DNA from: an uncultured Bacteroides sp.
GTDB lineage: Bacteria; Bacteroidota; Bacteroidia; Bacteroidales; Bacteroidaceae
DNA length: 64,000 nucleotides
Direction: 5' to 3'
Assembly: GCA_949285075.1 (NCBI GenBank)
Contig: CASDXF010000002.1
Span: 1-64,000, forward strand
Part shown: piece after piece, positions 1 to 8,139 of the stretch
Layout: every line of letters starts with the position of its first letter
Position numbering within the stretch: position 1 is the stretch's first letter
Notes under the pieces: model-generated
The model's database searches: none
The model's input: only the letters and a program-made list of their open reading frames with translations
Told to the model about the DNA's origin: nothing
Position numbers and translations under genes: made by a program

Positions 1-1
1 G

Positions 2-208
2 CGGACTTTCTTCTTCGGTCTTGAATACATTCCCGCGCGTGCTTGTTCCATTGAGGTGGAATTTTACGTCAAGATATTCAGATTGGGCGTGCTTCGTGAC
101 CAGCATGTGTTGAGTAATCCAGATGATGGATATATACGACGGGAATATGGCAATCCGGAAGCGAAGCCGTACTATGAAAAGAAGGTAAGCAAGACCTTTA
201 AACTATAG
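2..208 (+). CDS. C-terminal fragment of a hypothetical protein (5' end outside window)
   Basis: The frame is open from the window edge to a TAG at 206-208, giving 68 residues of an unrecognised protein. Its sequence (RTFFFGLEYIPARACSIEVE near the start) matches the tail of the next gene (RTFLFWPDDIPERAYTMEVD), so the two are tandem paralogues. The neighbour has a signal peptide, so this one is probably secreted too, but its N-terminus is not visible. Function unknown. The stop is followed within 37 bases by the start of the paralogue, suggesting one transcript. Confidence 0.6.
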   Translation, partial: RTFFFGLEYIPARACSIEVEFYVKIFRLGVLRDQHVLSNPDDGYIRREYGNPEAKPYYEKKVSKTFKL

Positions 209-244
209 GGGCGGTAGGAAATAATTCTTCGATAGGAGGTTATT

Positions 245-744
245 ATGAGGACGATTCTAATTGTTATTGGCCTTTGCGCCCTCTCCCTTGCGGGGCGGGC
301 GCAAAGTGCTGTTCTTGTATCTGATATGGGCTATAACTCGGAGTTGAACGAGTTCTATTTTATTCTGGATAACTTTACGGAGTATGCGCTGTCTATTTAT
401 CCGTTAAAAGCCGAGTCACTGGATATAATTAATCGGGACAAGACTTTCAGGAACGGCACTTATGCGTTTTATCGCCTGAAAGATAAGAACGGAACGGTTA
501 TTAAGTCCTCAGGTCCTTGTTGGTTTATGAGAAAGGCTATGACTATTTTGTTCTTCCACGGGCAAAGGAATGCTATCCCCTTGCGAATAGAACCTTTTTA
601 TTCTGGCCCGACGATATCCCCGAGCGGGCATATACTATGGAGGTGGACTTGTACCTTAAACTATTTAATATTGAGGGCTATCGGGGAAAAGATGCGGAGC
701 CGTTCCACGAAGAGAAGATAAGCGAGGTTATTCAGTTAAGATAG
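245..744 (+). pseudogene. Frameshifted secreted hypothetical protein, paralogue of the preceding gene
   Basis: The reading frame opens at ATG 245 after a GGAGG-like site, with a clear signal peptide (MRTILIVIGLCALSLAGRAQ) and about 90 further residues. Similarity to the upstream paralogue then resumes in a different frame from about 510-517 (RTFLFWPDDIPERAYTMEVD) and ends at TAG 742-744. The original frame runs on to 721 with unrelated, low-quality sequence. The simplest reading is one gene of about 166 codons broken by a single-base-type frameshift between about 500 and 520. No long homopolymer marks the site, so a true mutation is as likely as a sequencing error. Function unknown. Confidence 0.6.
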
Positions 745-879
745 AGAAACTGTAAAGGACACTTAATAAGTGTTAGCCGCCGATATATTTTCCGCAGGAA
801 ATTTATTTAGTCGTGAACTAATGCTTTTCTTTGCGTAAGTTTCCAATGGAAAATATTAAAGCTAAAAACAAGGACGCAT

Positions 880-3336
880 ATGAGGATTATCATCGTAGGT
901 GGAGTAGCGGGAGGAGCTACGGCGGCGGCCCGTATCCGCAGAAATACAGAACAAGCCGAAATTATCCTAATCGAGAAAGGCGCATACATTTCGTACGCTA
1001 ACTGTGGCCTGCCTTATTATATTGGGGGAGTGATTGAGGAACGTGAACGACTGTTCGTGCAGACTCCCGAGGCATTCGGGAAGCGTTTCAACATTGACGT
1101 GCGTACCCGTTCGGAGGTGATTGCTATTGACCGGGAACGGAAGACGGTAACCGTACGTAATGCCGGAGGGGAGACCTATCGGGAGCATTACGACAAGCTG
1201 TTGCTTTCTCCCGGAGCGTCGCCGGTACGTCCGCCTCTGGAAGGTATCGATACGGAGGGCATATTTACTCTACGGAACGTGGAGGACACCGACCGCATAA
1301 AGCGATATATCGGCGAGAAGAACGTGCGCCGCGCCGTGATTGTGGGTGGAGGTTTCATCGGACTGGAAATGGCCGAGAACTTGTCGCACGTCGGCGTTGA
1401 GGTGTCGGTGGTAGAGATGGCCGACCAAGTGATGGGCCCTATCGACTACTCGATGGCCGCGTTAGTGCACGAACATCTTTTGCAGAAAGGCGTAAGGCTT
1501 TACTTGAAGCAGGCGGTCGAGGCGTTTGAGCGTGAGGCCGGGGGAATCAATGTACGGTTCCAGTCGGGCGAGCGCCTGCAAGTGGACATGGTGCTCCTTT
1601 CTATCGGTGTGCGTGCCGAAACGCGTTTAGCGTCGGAGGCCGGGCTGAAACTGGGCGAGGCGCGGGGCATTTGGGTCAATGAATACCTGCAAACCTCAGA
1701 CGAGTCGGTATATGCCGTGGGCGACGCTATCGAATATCCGCATCCGTTGACCGGCAAACCGTGGCTGAACTTTCTCGCGGGGCCGGCAAACCGTCAGGCG
1801 CGCATCGTGGCCGATAATATCGTATATGGAAACCGGGTGAAATATGAAGGCTCCATCGGTACGTCCATAGCTCGGGTGTTCGACCTGACCGTGGCTTCTG
1901 CCGGACTGCCCGCCAAGCGATTGAAGCAAATGGGCATAGACTGCCTCTCTTCCACTACCCATTCGGCTTCCCATGCGGGCTACTATCCGGGGGCGTTGCA
2001 GATGACGGTCAAGATAACTTTTTCGCCCGCTGACGGAAGACTGTACGGAGCGCAAGTCGTTGGTTTCGACGGGGTGGATAAGCGGATTGACGAGTTGGCG
2101 TTGGTCATCAAGCAGGGCGGGACAGTATATGACCTGACCCGGTTGGAGCACGCCTACGCTCCGCCTTTCTCCTCGGCGAAAGACCCCGTGGCGATAGCGG
2201 GCTATGTGGCGGGCAATATCCTGAGCGGAAAGATGACTCCGCTATACTGGCGTGAGCTTCAGGGGGCCGACTTGAGCAAGGTCACCTTGATAGACGTGCG
2301 TACGCCGGACGAGTTCGGGTTAGGAGCCATCGCCGGAGCGGTGAATGTGCCGCTTGACGAACTGCGCGGGCGTTTGAACGAAATTCCGGGCGACAAACCG
2401 GTATGGCTCTATTGCGGTGTCGGCTTGCGGGGATACTTGGCAAGCAATATCCTGAAGGAAAACGGATTCAAGGAGGTGCGCAACCTGATAGGAGGCATCA
2501 AGACCTATAAGGCGGCCACGGCTCCGGTGACATTGCCCGCGGCAAGCGACGTTTGCCCGCCTCGGCCGACGGATAAGGCCAAGCGTGCGGAGCCTGAATC
2601 CCCGACGGAGGTGATAAGGGTCGACGCGTGCGGCGTGCAGTGCCCCGGTCCGATACTGAAACTGAAGAAGAGTATGGAGGCGTTACGGCCCGGACAGAGT
2701 CTGGAGGTGAGCGCGACCGACGCGGGATTCCCCCGCGACGCGGAGGCGTGGTGCCGAACGACGGGCAACCGTTTCCTCTCGAAGACGGAGGAAGGGGGAG
2801 TCTACCGTGTGCGGATAGCGAAAACCGCGCCGGAGTCCGTAGCGGAGAGCAAGTCTCCGGCGGAAGGCAAAGGCAAGACGCTCATTCTTTTCAGCGATGA
2901 CCTCGACAAGGCGTTGGCTACTTTCGTACTGGCGAACGGGGCCGCCGCCACGGGGGAGAAGGTGACGATTTTCTTCACGTTCTGGGGACTGAACGCCATC
3001 AAGAAGGTGCGGAAGCCGGCGGTGAAGAAAGATCTTTTCGGCAAGATGTTTGGCATGATGCTCCCTTCCGACTCGCGTAAGCTGAAGCTCTCGAAGATGA
3101 ACATGGGCGGGCTTGGAGCGAAGATGATGCGTATGGTGATGAGGCGCAAAGGGGTGGATTCGCTTGAGTCGCTTCGTCAGCAGGCCATTGACAACGGTGT
3201 GGAATTTATCGCCTGTCAGATGTCGATGGACGTGATGGGAGTCAGCCGGGAGGAGTTGCTCGACAACGTGACGATAGGCGGAGTGGCGACGTACATGGAG
3301 CGTGCCGGCCGCGCGGACATGAACTTATTCATCTGA
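880..3336 (+). CDS. CoA-disulfide reductase-like flavoprotein fused to rhodanese, TusA and DsrE-like domains
   Basis: This 818-residue cytosolic protein handles thiol/persulfide chemistry. The N-terminal ~450 residues are a class of FAD/NAD(P)-dependent disulfide reductase: dinucleotide motif VGGVAGG at 6-12, the CoA-disulfide-reductase active Cys at about 42 (SYANCGLPYY) and a second nucleotide motif (VIVGGGFIGLEMAE) near 155. A rhodanese domain follows (about 455-545) with active-site Cys near 512 (YCGVGLRG). A TusA/SirA domain (about 580-650) carries the CPGP motif. The C-terminus (about 665-818) is DsrE/F-like with a Cys in IACQMSMD. The fusion implies sulfur passed between domains, a known architecture in Bacteroidetes; the substrate is not known from sequence. 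A MarR gene starts two bases after the stop. Confidence 0.9.
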   Translation: MRIIIVGGVAGGATAAARIRRNTEQAEIILIEKGAYISYANCGLPYYIGGVIEERERLFVQTPEAFGKRFNIDVRTRSEVIAIDRERKTVTVRNAGGETYREHYDKLLLSPGASPVRPPLEGIDTEGIFTLRNVEDTDRIKRYIGEKNVRRAVIVGGGFIGLEMAENLSHVGVEVSVVEMADQVMGPIDYSMAALVHEHLLQKGVRLYLKQAVEAFEREAGGINVRFQSGERLQVDMVLLSIGVRAETRLASEAGLKLGEARGIWVNEYLQTSDESVYAVGDAIEYPHPLTGKPWLNFLAGPANRQARIVADNIVYGNRVKYEGSIGTSIARVFDLTVASAGLPAKRLKQMGIDCLSSTTHSASHAGYYPGALQMTVKITFSPADGRLYGAQVVGFDGVDKRIDELALVIKQGGTVYDLTRLEHAYAPPFSSAKDPVAIAGYVAGNILSGKMTPLYWRELQGADLSKVTLIDVRTPDEFGLGAIAGAVNVPLDELRGRLNEIPGDKPVWLYCGVGLRGYLASNILKENGFKEVRNLIGGIKTYKAATAPVTLPAASDVCPPRPTDKAKRAEPESPTEVIRVDACGVQCPGPILKLKKSMEALRPGQSLEVSATDAGFPRDAEAWCRTTGNRFLSKTEEGGVYRVRIAKTAPESVAESKSPAEGKGKTLILFSDDLDKALATFVLANGAAATGEKVTIFFTFWGLNAIKKVRKPAVKKDLFGKMFGMMLPSDSRKLKLSKMNMGGLGAKMMRMVMRRKGVDSLESLRQQAIDNGVEFIACQMSMDVMGVSREELLDNVTIGGVATYMERAGRADMNLFI

Positions 3337-3338
3337 TT

Positions 3339-3713
3339 ATGGAGAAGATACCTTGTATATGCGTAATGCGTGATTTGTTGAAAGCCCTTGCCGAGTTGGA
3401 GGGCCGTCTGGAGGAGTCGTACGGCGTGTCGCTCAACGAGGCGATGGTGCTGTGCAGCGTGGGAGACGAGACGGTGACGGCGGGCTCCATTACCGCTTGT
3501 ACCGGAATGACCCCGTCGCACGCCTCGAAGGTCATCCGTTCGGTGGAAGGCAAGGGGATGCTTGTCCGTAAGTTGGGCGAGCACGACAAGCGGCAGATGT
3601 ACTTTACGCTCACCCCTAAAGGAAAGTCTTGTTTGGAAAGCATCAAGGAGCGGGGGGTGGATATGCCCGGGTGGATGCTTTCGTTAGTCCATGACTCACG
3701 GGATTCGCGTTAA
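3339..3713 (+). CDS. MarR family transcriptional regulator
   Basis: A 124-residue winged-helix DNA-binding protein of MarR type. The recognition region reads TPSHASKVIRSVEGKGMLVR and is followed by the typical wing, DKRQMYFTLTPKGK, around residues 83-97. The start lies two bases after the stop of the CoA-disulfide-reductase fusion, so the pair is almost certainly co-transcribed and translationally coupled. Cys6 and Cys8 in the N-terminal helix (IPCICVM), with the partner being a thiol enzyme, suggest redox or persulfide sensing; that is inference. The repeat element at 3706 overlaps its last codons. Confidence 0.88.
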   Translation: MEKIPCICVMRDLLKALAELEGRLEESYGVSLNEAMVLCSVGDETVTAGSITACTGMTPSHASKVIRSVEGKGMLVRKLGEHDKRQMYFTLTPKGKSCLESIKERGVDMPGWMLSLVHDSRDSR

Positions 3714-3920
3714 ACCTTCCCCGTTTGTCAGCTCGCCCTGCGGCTCGTGAGAGACAGCCCTACGGCTCGCGAGAAATAGGGCAGCGGCTTGCGAGAAATG
3801 GGGCTGTTTCTCGGGCGGGTTGTAAGGCGTTGATAATAAGATGCTTCGTGCGAACGTTGTTAGGGCGATGTGTCTGTTCCCGTCAGACGGTTTTTCTAAC
3901 GGCCGGTTTGGGCTAATCCG
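3706..3920 (+). repeat. Long intergenic repeat element, copy A
   Basis: First of three related elements in the window (others at 22341 and 30066). It holds tandem 22-bp units at 3735, 3757 and 3779, each with CGGCTCGYGAG or a near match, then a partial unit forming the hairpin CGAGAAA...TTTCTCG at about 3791-3813. A conserved tail follows (AAGGCGTTGATAATAAG, then GGTTTTTCTAACGGCCGGTT). It begins at the stop codon of the MarR gene. The frame is open for 63 codons but is not counted as a gene. Confidence 0.8.
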
Positions 3921-3975
3921 GACAGAGGCGGATGGACGTCCGCAAGGAGCCGAAGCCCGGTTTCAGGCCTTGATT

Positions 3976-4018
3976 GCGGAAGCGTATCTTGACGAATTGG
4001 ATGCGCTTCCGCTTTTTT
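3976..4018 (+). terminator. Intrinsic terminator
   Basis: Perfect 9-bp arms GCGGAAGCG (3976-3984) and CGCTTCCGC (4004-4012) followed at once by six T. It probably ends the CoA-disulfide-reductase/marR transcript after repeat element A and insulates the downstream DUF262 operon. Confidence 0.75.
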
Positions 4019-4030
4019 GTGAGTCCATTA

Positions 4031-4063
4031 TTTGATTAATCAGGCGGAAAATCCGTATTTTTG
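4031..4063 (+). promoter_or_regulatory. Bacteroidetes promoter of the DUF262 operon
   Basis: TTTG at 4031-4034, 21 bases, then TATTTTTG (TAnnTTTG) at 4056-4063, matching the Bacteroidetes sigma-ABfr consensus and spacing. Transcription should start near 4070, about 44 bases before the first ATG. Confidence 0.7.
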
Positions 4064-4113
4064 TTTGCTCTATTGAAAGTTTTATTCAGATTCAGTACGA
4101 ATTAGGCATACTT

Positions 4114-5127
4114 ATGACGTTAGATAACTATAAAGTCGAGTTCACGAATTTCCGCAACCAGTATTTCACGGTCGAGGAGTTGCTTGAGGAAAAGCGGAGC
4201 GGACATTTGAAAAACAAGCCGAAAGAGTTTACCCCCGGCTTCTCGGATTGGAACGTAGAGCAGAAGTCGCGCTTCGTCGAGTCCTTAGTCGTAGGGCAAC
4301 CCCATCCCGCCTTTTTCATAGACGGGAGCTTAGTCGAGTGGTACCTGATTGATGGCGAGAAAAGACTTCGTGCCGTATCCCAGTTCGTGTTGGGCAAATA
4401 CCGGTTGTGCGGACTCTACTTCTTGGGCGATAAGTATGAAGATAAAGCGTACGGCGAGCTGCCGCTGTTCGTTCGCCGCAAGATAATGAACTACGTGTTC
4501 GAGGCCTATATCCTGAATCCCGGCTCTTCGCCGCAGGTGAGGTATGGAGTGTATACTAATCTGTTGGCCCGCCCGCTGAAGAATGTCAGCAACCCTTGCC
4601 GCCAGTTCCTTTTCCCTGCGGGATTCGCCCTGCTTTCCGAGGCCGCTTCCGTGCTTTCGTGGGGGCTTCTGTGGAGACTGCGAATACCTCACTATACCTT
4701 GCGGAATTGCAGCGCTCAGGACATTACGGGGCGGCTGCTCGTCTTCCTCTTGGCTGCGGAAGGTCTCCGGTTCGCTTCTTCTGGCGACATCAATATCGAG
4801 GTCTTGGTCAACTCGTTGCTCGAAGAACCTCATAGGCTGTCGATGTTGATGGAAAGGTGCGGCTTTTTCAGAAAACTGAAGGAAGTCGGCGAGCTTGTCC
4901 GCCGGGTGGAGACGCTTCGCCTCGTGAAGACCGTGGAGCAGATGGACGCGCTGTTCGCCTTGCTCCTGAAGCTGAGCGGAGAGGGACGGACGAAAGACAT
5001 CTTCGGTTTGGGAGAATGGATTGTAAGGGTGTGGGAGCGGATTCCGCCGGAGGTGAGCCCTACCGGACGGTTGCTGAGAGACTATTTGAAGCGTTTTGAC
5101 TTTGTGTACAACTCTTTCAGATTATGA
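4114..5127 (+). CDS. DUF262 (GmrSD/ParB-like) protein, first gene of a putative defence operon
   Basis: This 337-residue protein has the DUF262 hallmarks in its first ~120 residues: a helix ending WNVEQKSRFVESLVVGQPHP, then LIDGEKRLRAVSQF at about 79-92, the place where the family usually has DGQQR. DUF262 proteins bind or cleave nucleotides or DNA in systems such as GmrSD and many anti-phage loci. Gln-to-Glu and Gln-to-Lys changes in the motif (IDGEKR) may alter activity. The remainder is helical and unrecognised. Its stop overlaps the start of the ATPase gene by four bases (ATGA), so translation is coupled. A promoter lies just upstream and a terminator separates it from the previous operon. 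Confidence 0.75.
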   Translation: MTLDNYKVEFTNFRNQYFTVEELLEEKRSGHLKNKPKEFTPGFSDWNVEQKSRFVESLVVGQPHPAFFIDGSLVEWYLIDGEKRLRAVSQFVLGKYRLCGLYFLGDKYEDKAYGELPLFVRRKIMNYVFEAYILNPGSSPQVRYGVYTNLLARPLKNVSNPCRQFLFPAGFALLSEAASVLSWGLLWRLRIPHYTLRNCSAQDITGRLLVFLLAAEGLRFASSGDINIEVLVNSLLEEPHRLSMLMERCGFFRKLKEVGELVRRVETLRLVKTVEQMDALFALLLKLSGEGRTKDIFGLGEWIVRVWERIPPEVSPTGRLLRDYLKRFDFVYNSFRL

Positions 5128-6242
5128 TAAGACATCTATATTTAAGGAACTTCAAGTGCTTCGAGGAGCTGAGCCTGACGTTGGGCGACCTGACCCTGAT
5201 TACCGGGGCGAACGGGGCGGGCAAGTCGACGATTATTCAGGCCCTGCTGCTGTTGAGGCAGACCAACGACGACAAGGTGGTCGACCTGCATAGTCATGTG
5301 AAGATAAACGGAGACCTGATAGACTTGAACGACGCGGACTCCATGCGTTACGCCTTGAGCGACAGCGGAGACATTGACATCCGCTTGACCAACGAAAGCG
5401 GGGAGAGACTGGAGGTCACGGTGAAGGATGCCTTGACCACGGATAAGGTCGCCTCCTGCGTCGTTTCGGACAATCTGGACGAGGCGCTCCGCTCGTGGTC
5501 TCTGTTCGACGGCGACTTTGTCTATCTGTATGCCGACCGTACTCCTCCGAGCGCGTCGTACGCGTGGGGAGTGGAGAGCGGCACGGACGGCCGTCTGGGC
5601 GATAAGCGGGGAAGCCGTTCCGCCTTTCGCTTCTACGACTCGATGAGGAAGAATGAAAGCGTGGCGGTCGAAAGCCTCTGCCTCCTCAAGGACGATAAGA
5701 GCGTGTTTGCCAACGTGTCCGCTTGGATAGGAGAGATTATGGGAAGCCCCATAAAGGTATCGGCCGACTCCATCTCGACCGATCAGGTCAGGCTGAGCTT
5801 CTCACGCGGGATGCAAGGCGGGGTGATGGAGCTTTCTCCGCTGAATGTGGCGTTCGGAAACTCGTACATATTTCCTATCGTGTTGGCCGTGCTGACCGCT
5901 CCTTCCGGCTCGCTCATCCTGATAGAGAACCCGGAGGCGCACTTGCATCCGGCCGCCCAGTTCCGTATGGGGCTTTTCTTGGCGCGGGCGGCCCGTAGCG
6001 GAGTGCAGGTCATCATCGAGACGCACAGCGACCATTTGCTGAACGGGGTTCGGGTGATGGCCAAGCGAGAGGGACTGACCAACGACTGTTCGGTAGAGAT
6101 TCATTACATCTATCAGGATGAGGAAAGTCCGGAGCTTCACTACGACGAGCGGGTGGTGTTGGAAGAAGACGGCTCGTTAGACCATTGGCCGGCGGGCTTC
6201 TTTGACGAGTGGGAACTGGCCTTGCGGGAAATTAACGCCTGA
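5124..6242 (+). CDS. SMC/OLD-like AAA ATPase with DUF3696 C-terminus
   Basis: A 372-residue ABC/SMC-type ATPase. It opens with the family start IRHLYLRNFKCFEELSLTLG, Walker A GANGAGKST at about 29-37, Walker B-like LILIENPEAHLHP near 262-274 and the H-loop region ETHSDHLLNG near 302. The C-terminal EEDGSLDHWPAGFFDEWE matches DUF3696, found in AAA_15/AAA_21 ATPases of several phage-defence systems. No TOPRIM or HNH nuclease domain is fused. It sits between the DUF262 gene (4-bp overlap) and a third gene (4-bp gap), so all three likely work as one complex. An ATP-driven sensor or effector role is inferred from family and context only. Confidence 0.88.
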   Translation: MIRHLYLRNFKCFEELSLTLGDLTLITGANGAGKSTIIQALLLLRQTNDDKVVDLHSHVKINGDLIDLNDADSMRYALSDSGDIDIRLTNESGERLEVTVKDALTTDKVASCVVSDNLDEALRSWSLFDGDFVYLYADRTPPSASYAWGVESGTDGRLGDKRGSRSAFRFYDSMRKNESVAVESLCLLKDDKSVFANVSAWIGEIMGSPIKVSADSISTDQVRLSFSRGMQGGVMELSPLNVAFGNSYIFPIVLAVLTAPSGSLILIENPEAHLHPAAQFRMGLFLARAARSGVQVIIETHSDHLLNGVRVMAKREGLTNDCSVEIHYIYQDEESPELHYDERVVLEEDGSLDHWPAGFFDEWELALREINA

Positions 6243-6246
6243 AGCG

Positions 6247-7149
6247 ATGGAACTGTATTTGAACGAACGCTCTTTCGTCTGCCCGGGGAGTCTGGGCGAC
6301 CGTTGGGAGTCGGTAACCCGTTTCACCGATTTACTCCGGGAGTTAAAGGCGTTCGGAGTGGAGAGGATTGTTTGTCCGCGGGGATATAAGCGTAAGGCGC
6401 TCGGCGGGGTGACGCTCGCTTCGTGTTATCCGCCTTCGGAACTGTTGACCCCCGACCGTCGGAACGAACTGATAACCTTGATGGACAGCTCGCTGAGGGA
6501 GGCGAAGGCCGGTGAGCCGGGCGTGAAATATGAGTTTTCAACGTGCGCCGACTTTAAGGAGGTTTCTTTTGTCTTAGGATACGCCTGCGCAACGGACCTG
6601 CCGGTCGTCAGCCTGACGTTCGACGCCGCTTTCGAGAAAGACTTGTTCGACGGCTACTTCCGGGAGGACGGGAAAAGGGCGGTAAAGGTCGCCGTGCGCA
6701 ACGTGTATCAGAAAACGGAAGGGCTTCCCTTGAATTTAGTGCCTTTTGCTAAAGTACTGAAGAGACGGAAAGCGGAGCAGGAACCGATGTGGAACGTGGA
6801 GATGGTCTCCGCCTATCTGAAACGGACGGATTACTCCCCGCAGAAGAAGTTCAAGACCGCGGAGGAGAAGCAGGCCTACTTGATTGAGCATGGAACGTTC
6901 ATCGCCCGATTGAACGGGTGGGCCTATCATTCCCGCATATCCGCGCTGAACAGCAAGAAAGGCGTATTGCGGTATATCTTTTACTCGGCCAAGTTCCGCA
7001 GCGCCGACACCTATCTGAGCATAGACTTGGAGCACGAGGACATCCGCTTTGAGCTTTGCGATTATGACGGTTGTCATCTGAGAGAAATCCGTTGGGATGG
7101 AACCGTGACGGACGGCGTTCCGAAAAAGAATCACAATATTACGGTGTAA
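6247..7149 (+). CDS. Unrecognised protein, third gene of the DUF262/AAA operon
   Basis: A 300-residue protein read from ATG 6247, four bases after the ATPase stop; the frame is open back to 6202 but an upstream start would overlap the ATPase. No known domain is recognised. There is no signal peptide or membrane segment. The N-terminal half looks alpha/beta (for example LPVVSLTFDAAFEKDLF). A basic middle segment (KVLKRRKAEQ) leads to a C-terminal region with YLSIDLEHEDIRFELCDYDG and then HLREIRWDG. Tight coupling to the ATPase argues for a dedicated partner, possibly the effector or target-recognition subunit; this is inference. Confidence 0.7.
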   Translation: MELYLNERSFVCPGSLGDRWESVTRFTDLLRELKAFGVERIVCPRGYKRKALGGVTLASCYPPSELLTPDRRNELITLMDSSLREAKAGEPGVKYEFSTCADFKEVSFVLGYACATDLPVVSLTFDAAFEKDLFDGYFREDGKRAVKVAVRNVYQKTEGLPLNLVPFAKVLKRRKAEQEPMWNVEMVSAYLKRTDYSPQKKFKTAEEKQAYLIEHGTFIARLNGWAYHSRISALNSKKGVLRYIFYSAKFRSADTYLSIDLEHEDIRFELCDYDGCHLREIRWDGTVTDGVPKKNHNITV

Positions 7150-7209
7150 AGCGCATGATTATTACCTTTTTTCACCTTTCCTTTCCGTTCTTGGAAAGAT
7201 TGTAAGGAA

Positions 7210-7217
7210 TAAATTTG
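7210..7217 (+). promoter_or_regulatory. Promoter -7 box before the membrane HTH gene
   Basis: TAAATTTG matches TAnnTTTG. It lies 50 bases before the ATG at 7267, giving a short leader that contains the palindrome at 7243-7262. No convincing TTTG -33 element is seen at the ideal distance. Confidence 0.45.
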
Positions 7218-7242
7218 GCGGACAGGGATATTGTTCCTTTAT

Positions 7243-7262
7243 TTGCCTATAAAAATAGGCAA
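7243..7262. promoter_or_regulatory. Perfect palindrome in the leader of the membrane HTH gene
   Basis: TTGCCTAT-AAAA-ATAGGCAA, 8-bp arms with a 4-base spacer, ends four bases before the ATG at 7267. It could be an operator or an RNA hairpin that hides the ribosome site; autoregulation by the HTH product is one possibility. Confidence 0.5.
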
Positions 7263-7266
7263 TACG

Positions 7267-8121
7267 ATGGAACAACTTAACGTGAATGGCATAAAGCCTA
7301 CCGTGCACAGGCACTCCCTTCGGCGTATAGTGACGGGAACCTTGTTCTGCACGCTGATACTGCTTCTCATTTTCTTAGAGGAGACTTTTTTCCCGAGTGT
7401 ATCGGAGGATATCTTTTCTTCCTCTATGTCGGCCGTCTTTTGGTCGTTGCTGTGCTGTGCGGCCTTGTGTTGGACGTTCGGCAATCCGGATACGGACTCG
7501 GTGTACGAGGAAAAGCTGGTGCCTATGTATTGGATAATGTCGATATTGCTGGTATTGGTGTACGATTTCTGGCCGCATCGCGCTATCGAGATGGAAGCCG
7601 AGGCGACGATTCCATTGTGGAACACTTTGGCGTTGCCTTTAATATTCTTTTTGGCTGTCGTGGCGTTCATGTGGATACGGACACGGGCGGGGAGCGACCG
7701 CCTTCGGTCCGTGAAGGAGCTGCTTAGCGGGGAATACCAGAGATGGCGGGCGGAGCCGAGCTTCGAGCTGAGTAAAAAGGTGGTCAAGCTCTCGGACCGG
7801 ATAACCCGTAATCAGTCCATCGGGACGCTCTCCGCAGATGATATGAATCTTCTGCTGAAGCATTGCTATTGCATGGACGAGCCTTTTTGCGCCTATTTAG
7901 AGGCGAACGGTATAGAAAAAGACTTGAAAGACCGTGAAATTCTTTTTTGCTTCTTGCTCCGAAGAGGGAAAAGTCCGGAGGAGATTATGAAGATTCTTTC
8001 TATCACAAAAGACACTTACCGGCAAACGAAGTCCCGCATCGGCAAGCGGCTTGGCGTAAAGATGTCGCATTGTGGAGGCGCTCTGGAGCGTTTCCTTCAG
8101 GAGTTGGGCGATGCGGAATAG
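7267..8121 (+). CDS. Membrane protein with C-terminal LuxR/sigma-like HTH
   Basis: A 284-residue protein read from ATG 7267, rather than from an alternative codon at 7231 that would place the palindrome inside the gene. Four hydrophobic segments occupy about 19-38, 52-72, 83-103 and 112-136. A cytoplasmic helical part ends in a helix-turn-helix near residues 233-270 (GKSPEEIMKILSITKDTYRQ then TKSRIGKRLGV), which resembles the HTH of two-component or LuxR-type regulators. Proteins of this plan are common in Bacteroidales as membrane-bound one-component regulators. The target is unknown. It is separated from the DUF262 operon by its own promoter, so I do not count it in that system. Confidence 0.7.
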   Translation: MEQLNVNGIKPTVHRHSLRRIVTGTLFCTLILLLIFLEETFFPSVSEDIFSSSMSAVFWSLLCCAALCWTFGNPDTDSVYEEKLVPMYWIMSILLVLVYDFWPHRAIEMEAEATIPLWNTLALPLIFFLAVVAFMWIRTRAGSDRLRSVKELLSGEYQRWRAEPSFELSKKVVKLSDRITRNQSIGTLSADDMNLLLKHCYCMDEPFCAYLEANGIEKDLKDREILFCFLLRRGKSPEEIMKILSITKDTYRQTKSRIGKRLGVKMSHCGGALERFLQELGDAE

Positions 8122-8139
8122 GGTGCCTCCTTCCCCTTG

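Noticed and set aside
3725-3916. Open frames over repeat elements A and B (3725-3916 and 22310-22528) that encode similar peptides (SREIG(Q/R)RLARNGAVS).
   Set aside because: The similarity comes from the shared repeat DNA; the frame has no conserved start, the 22-bp units rotate reading frame when unit number changes, and copy C ends differently. A conserved micro-protein cannot be fully excluded.
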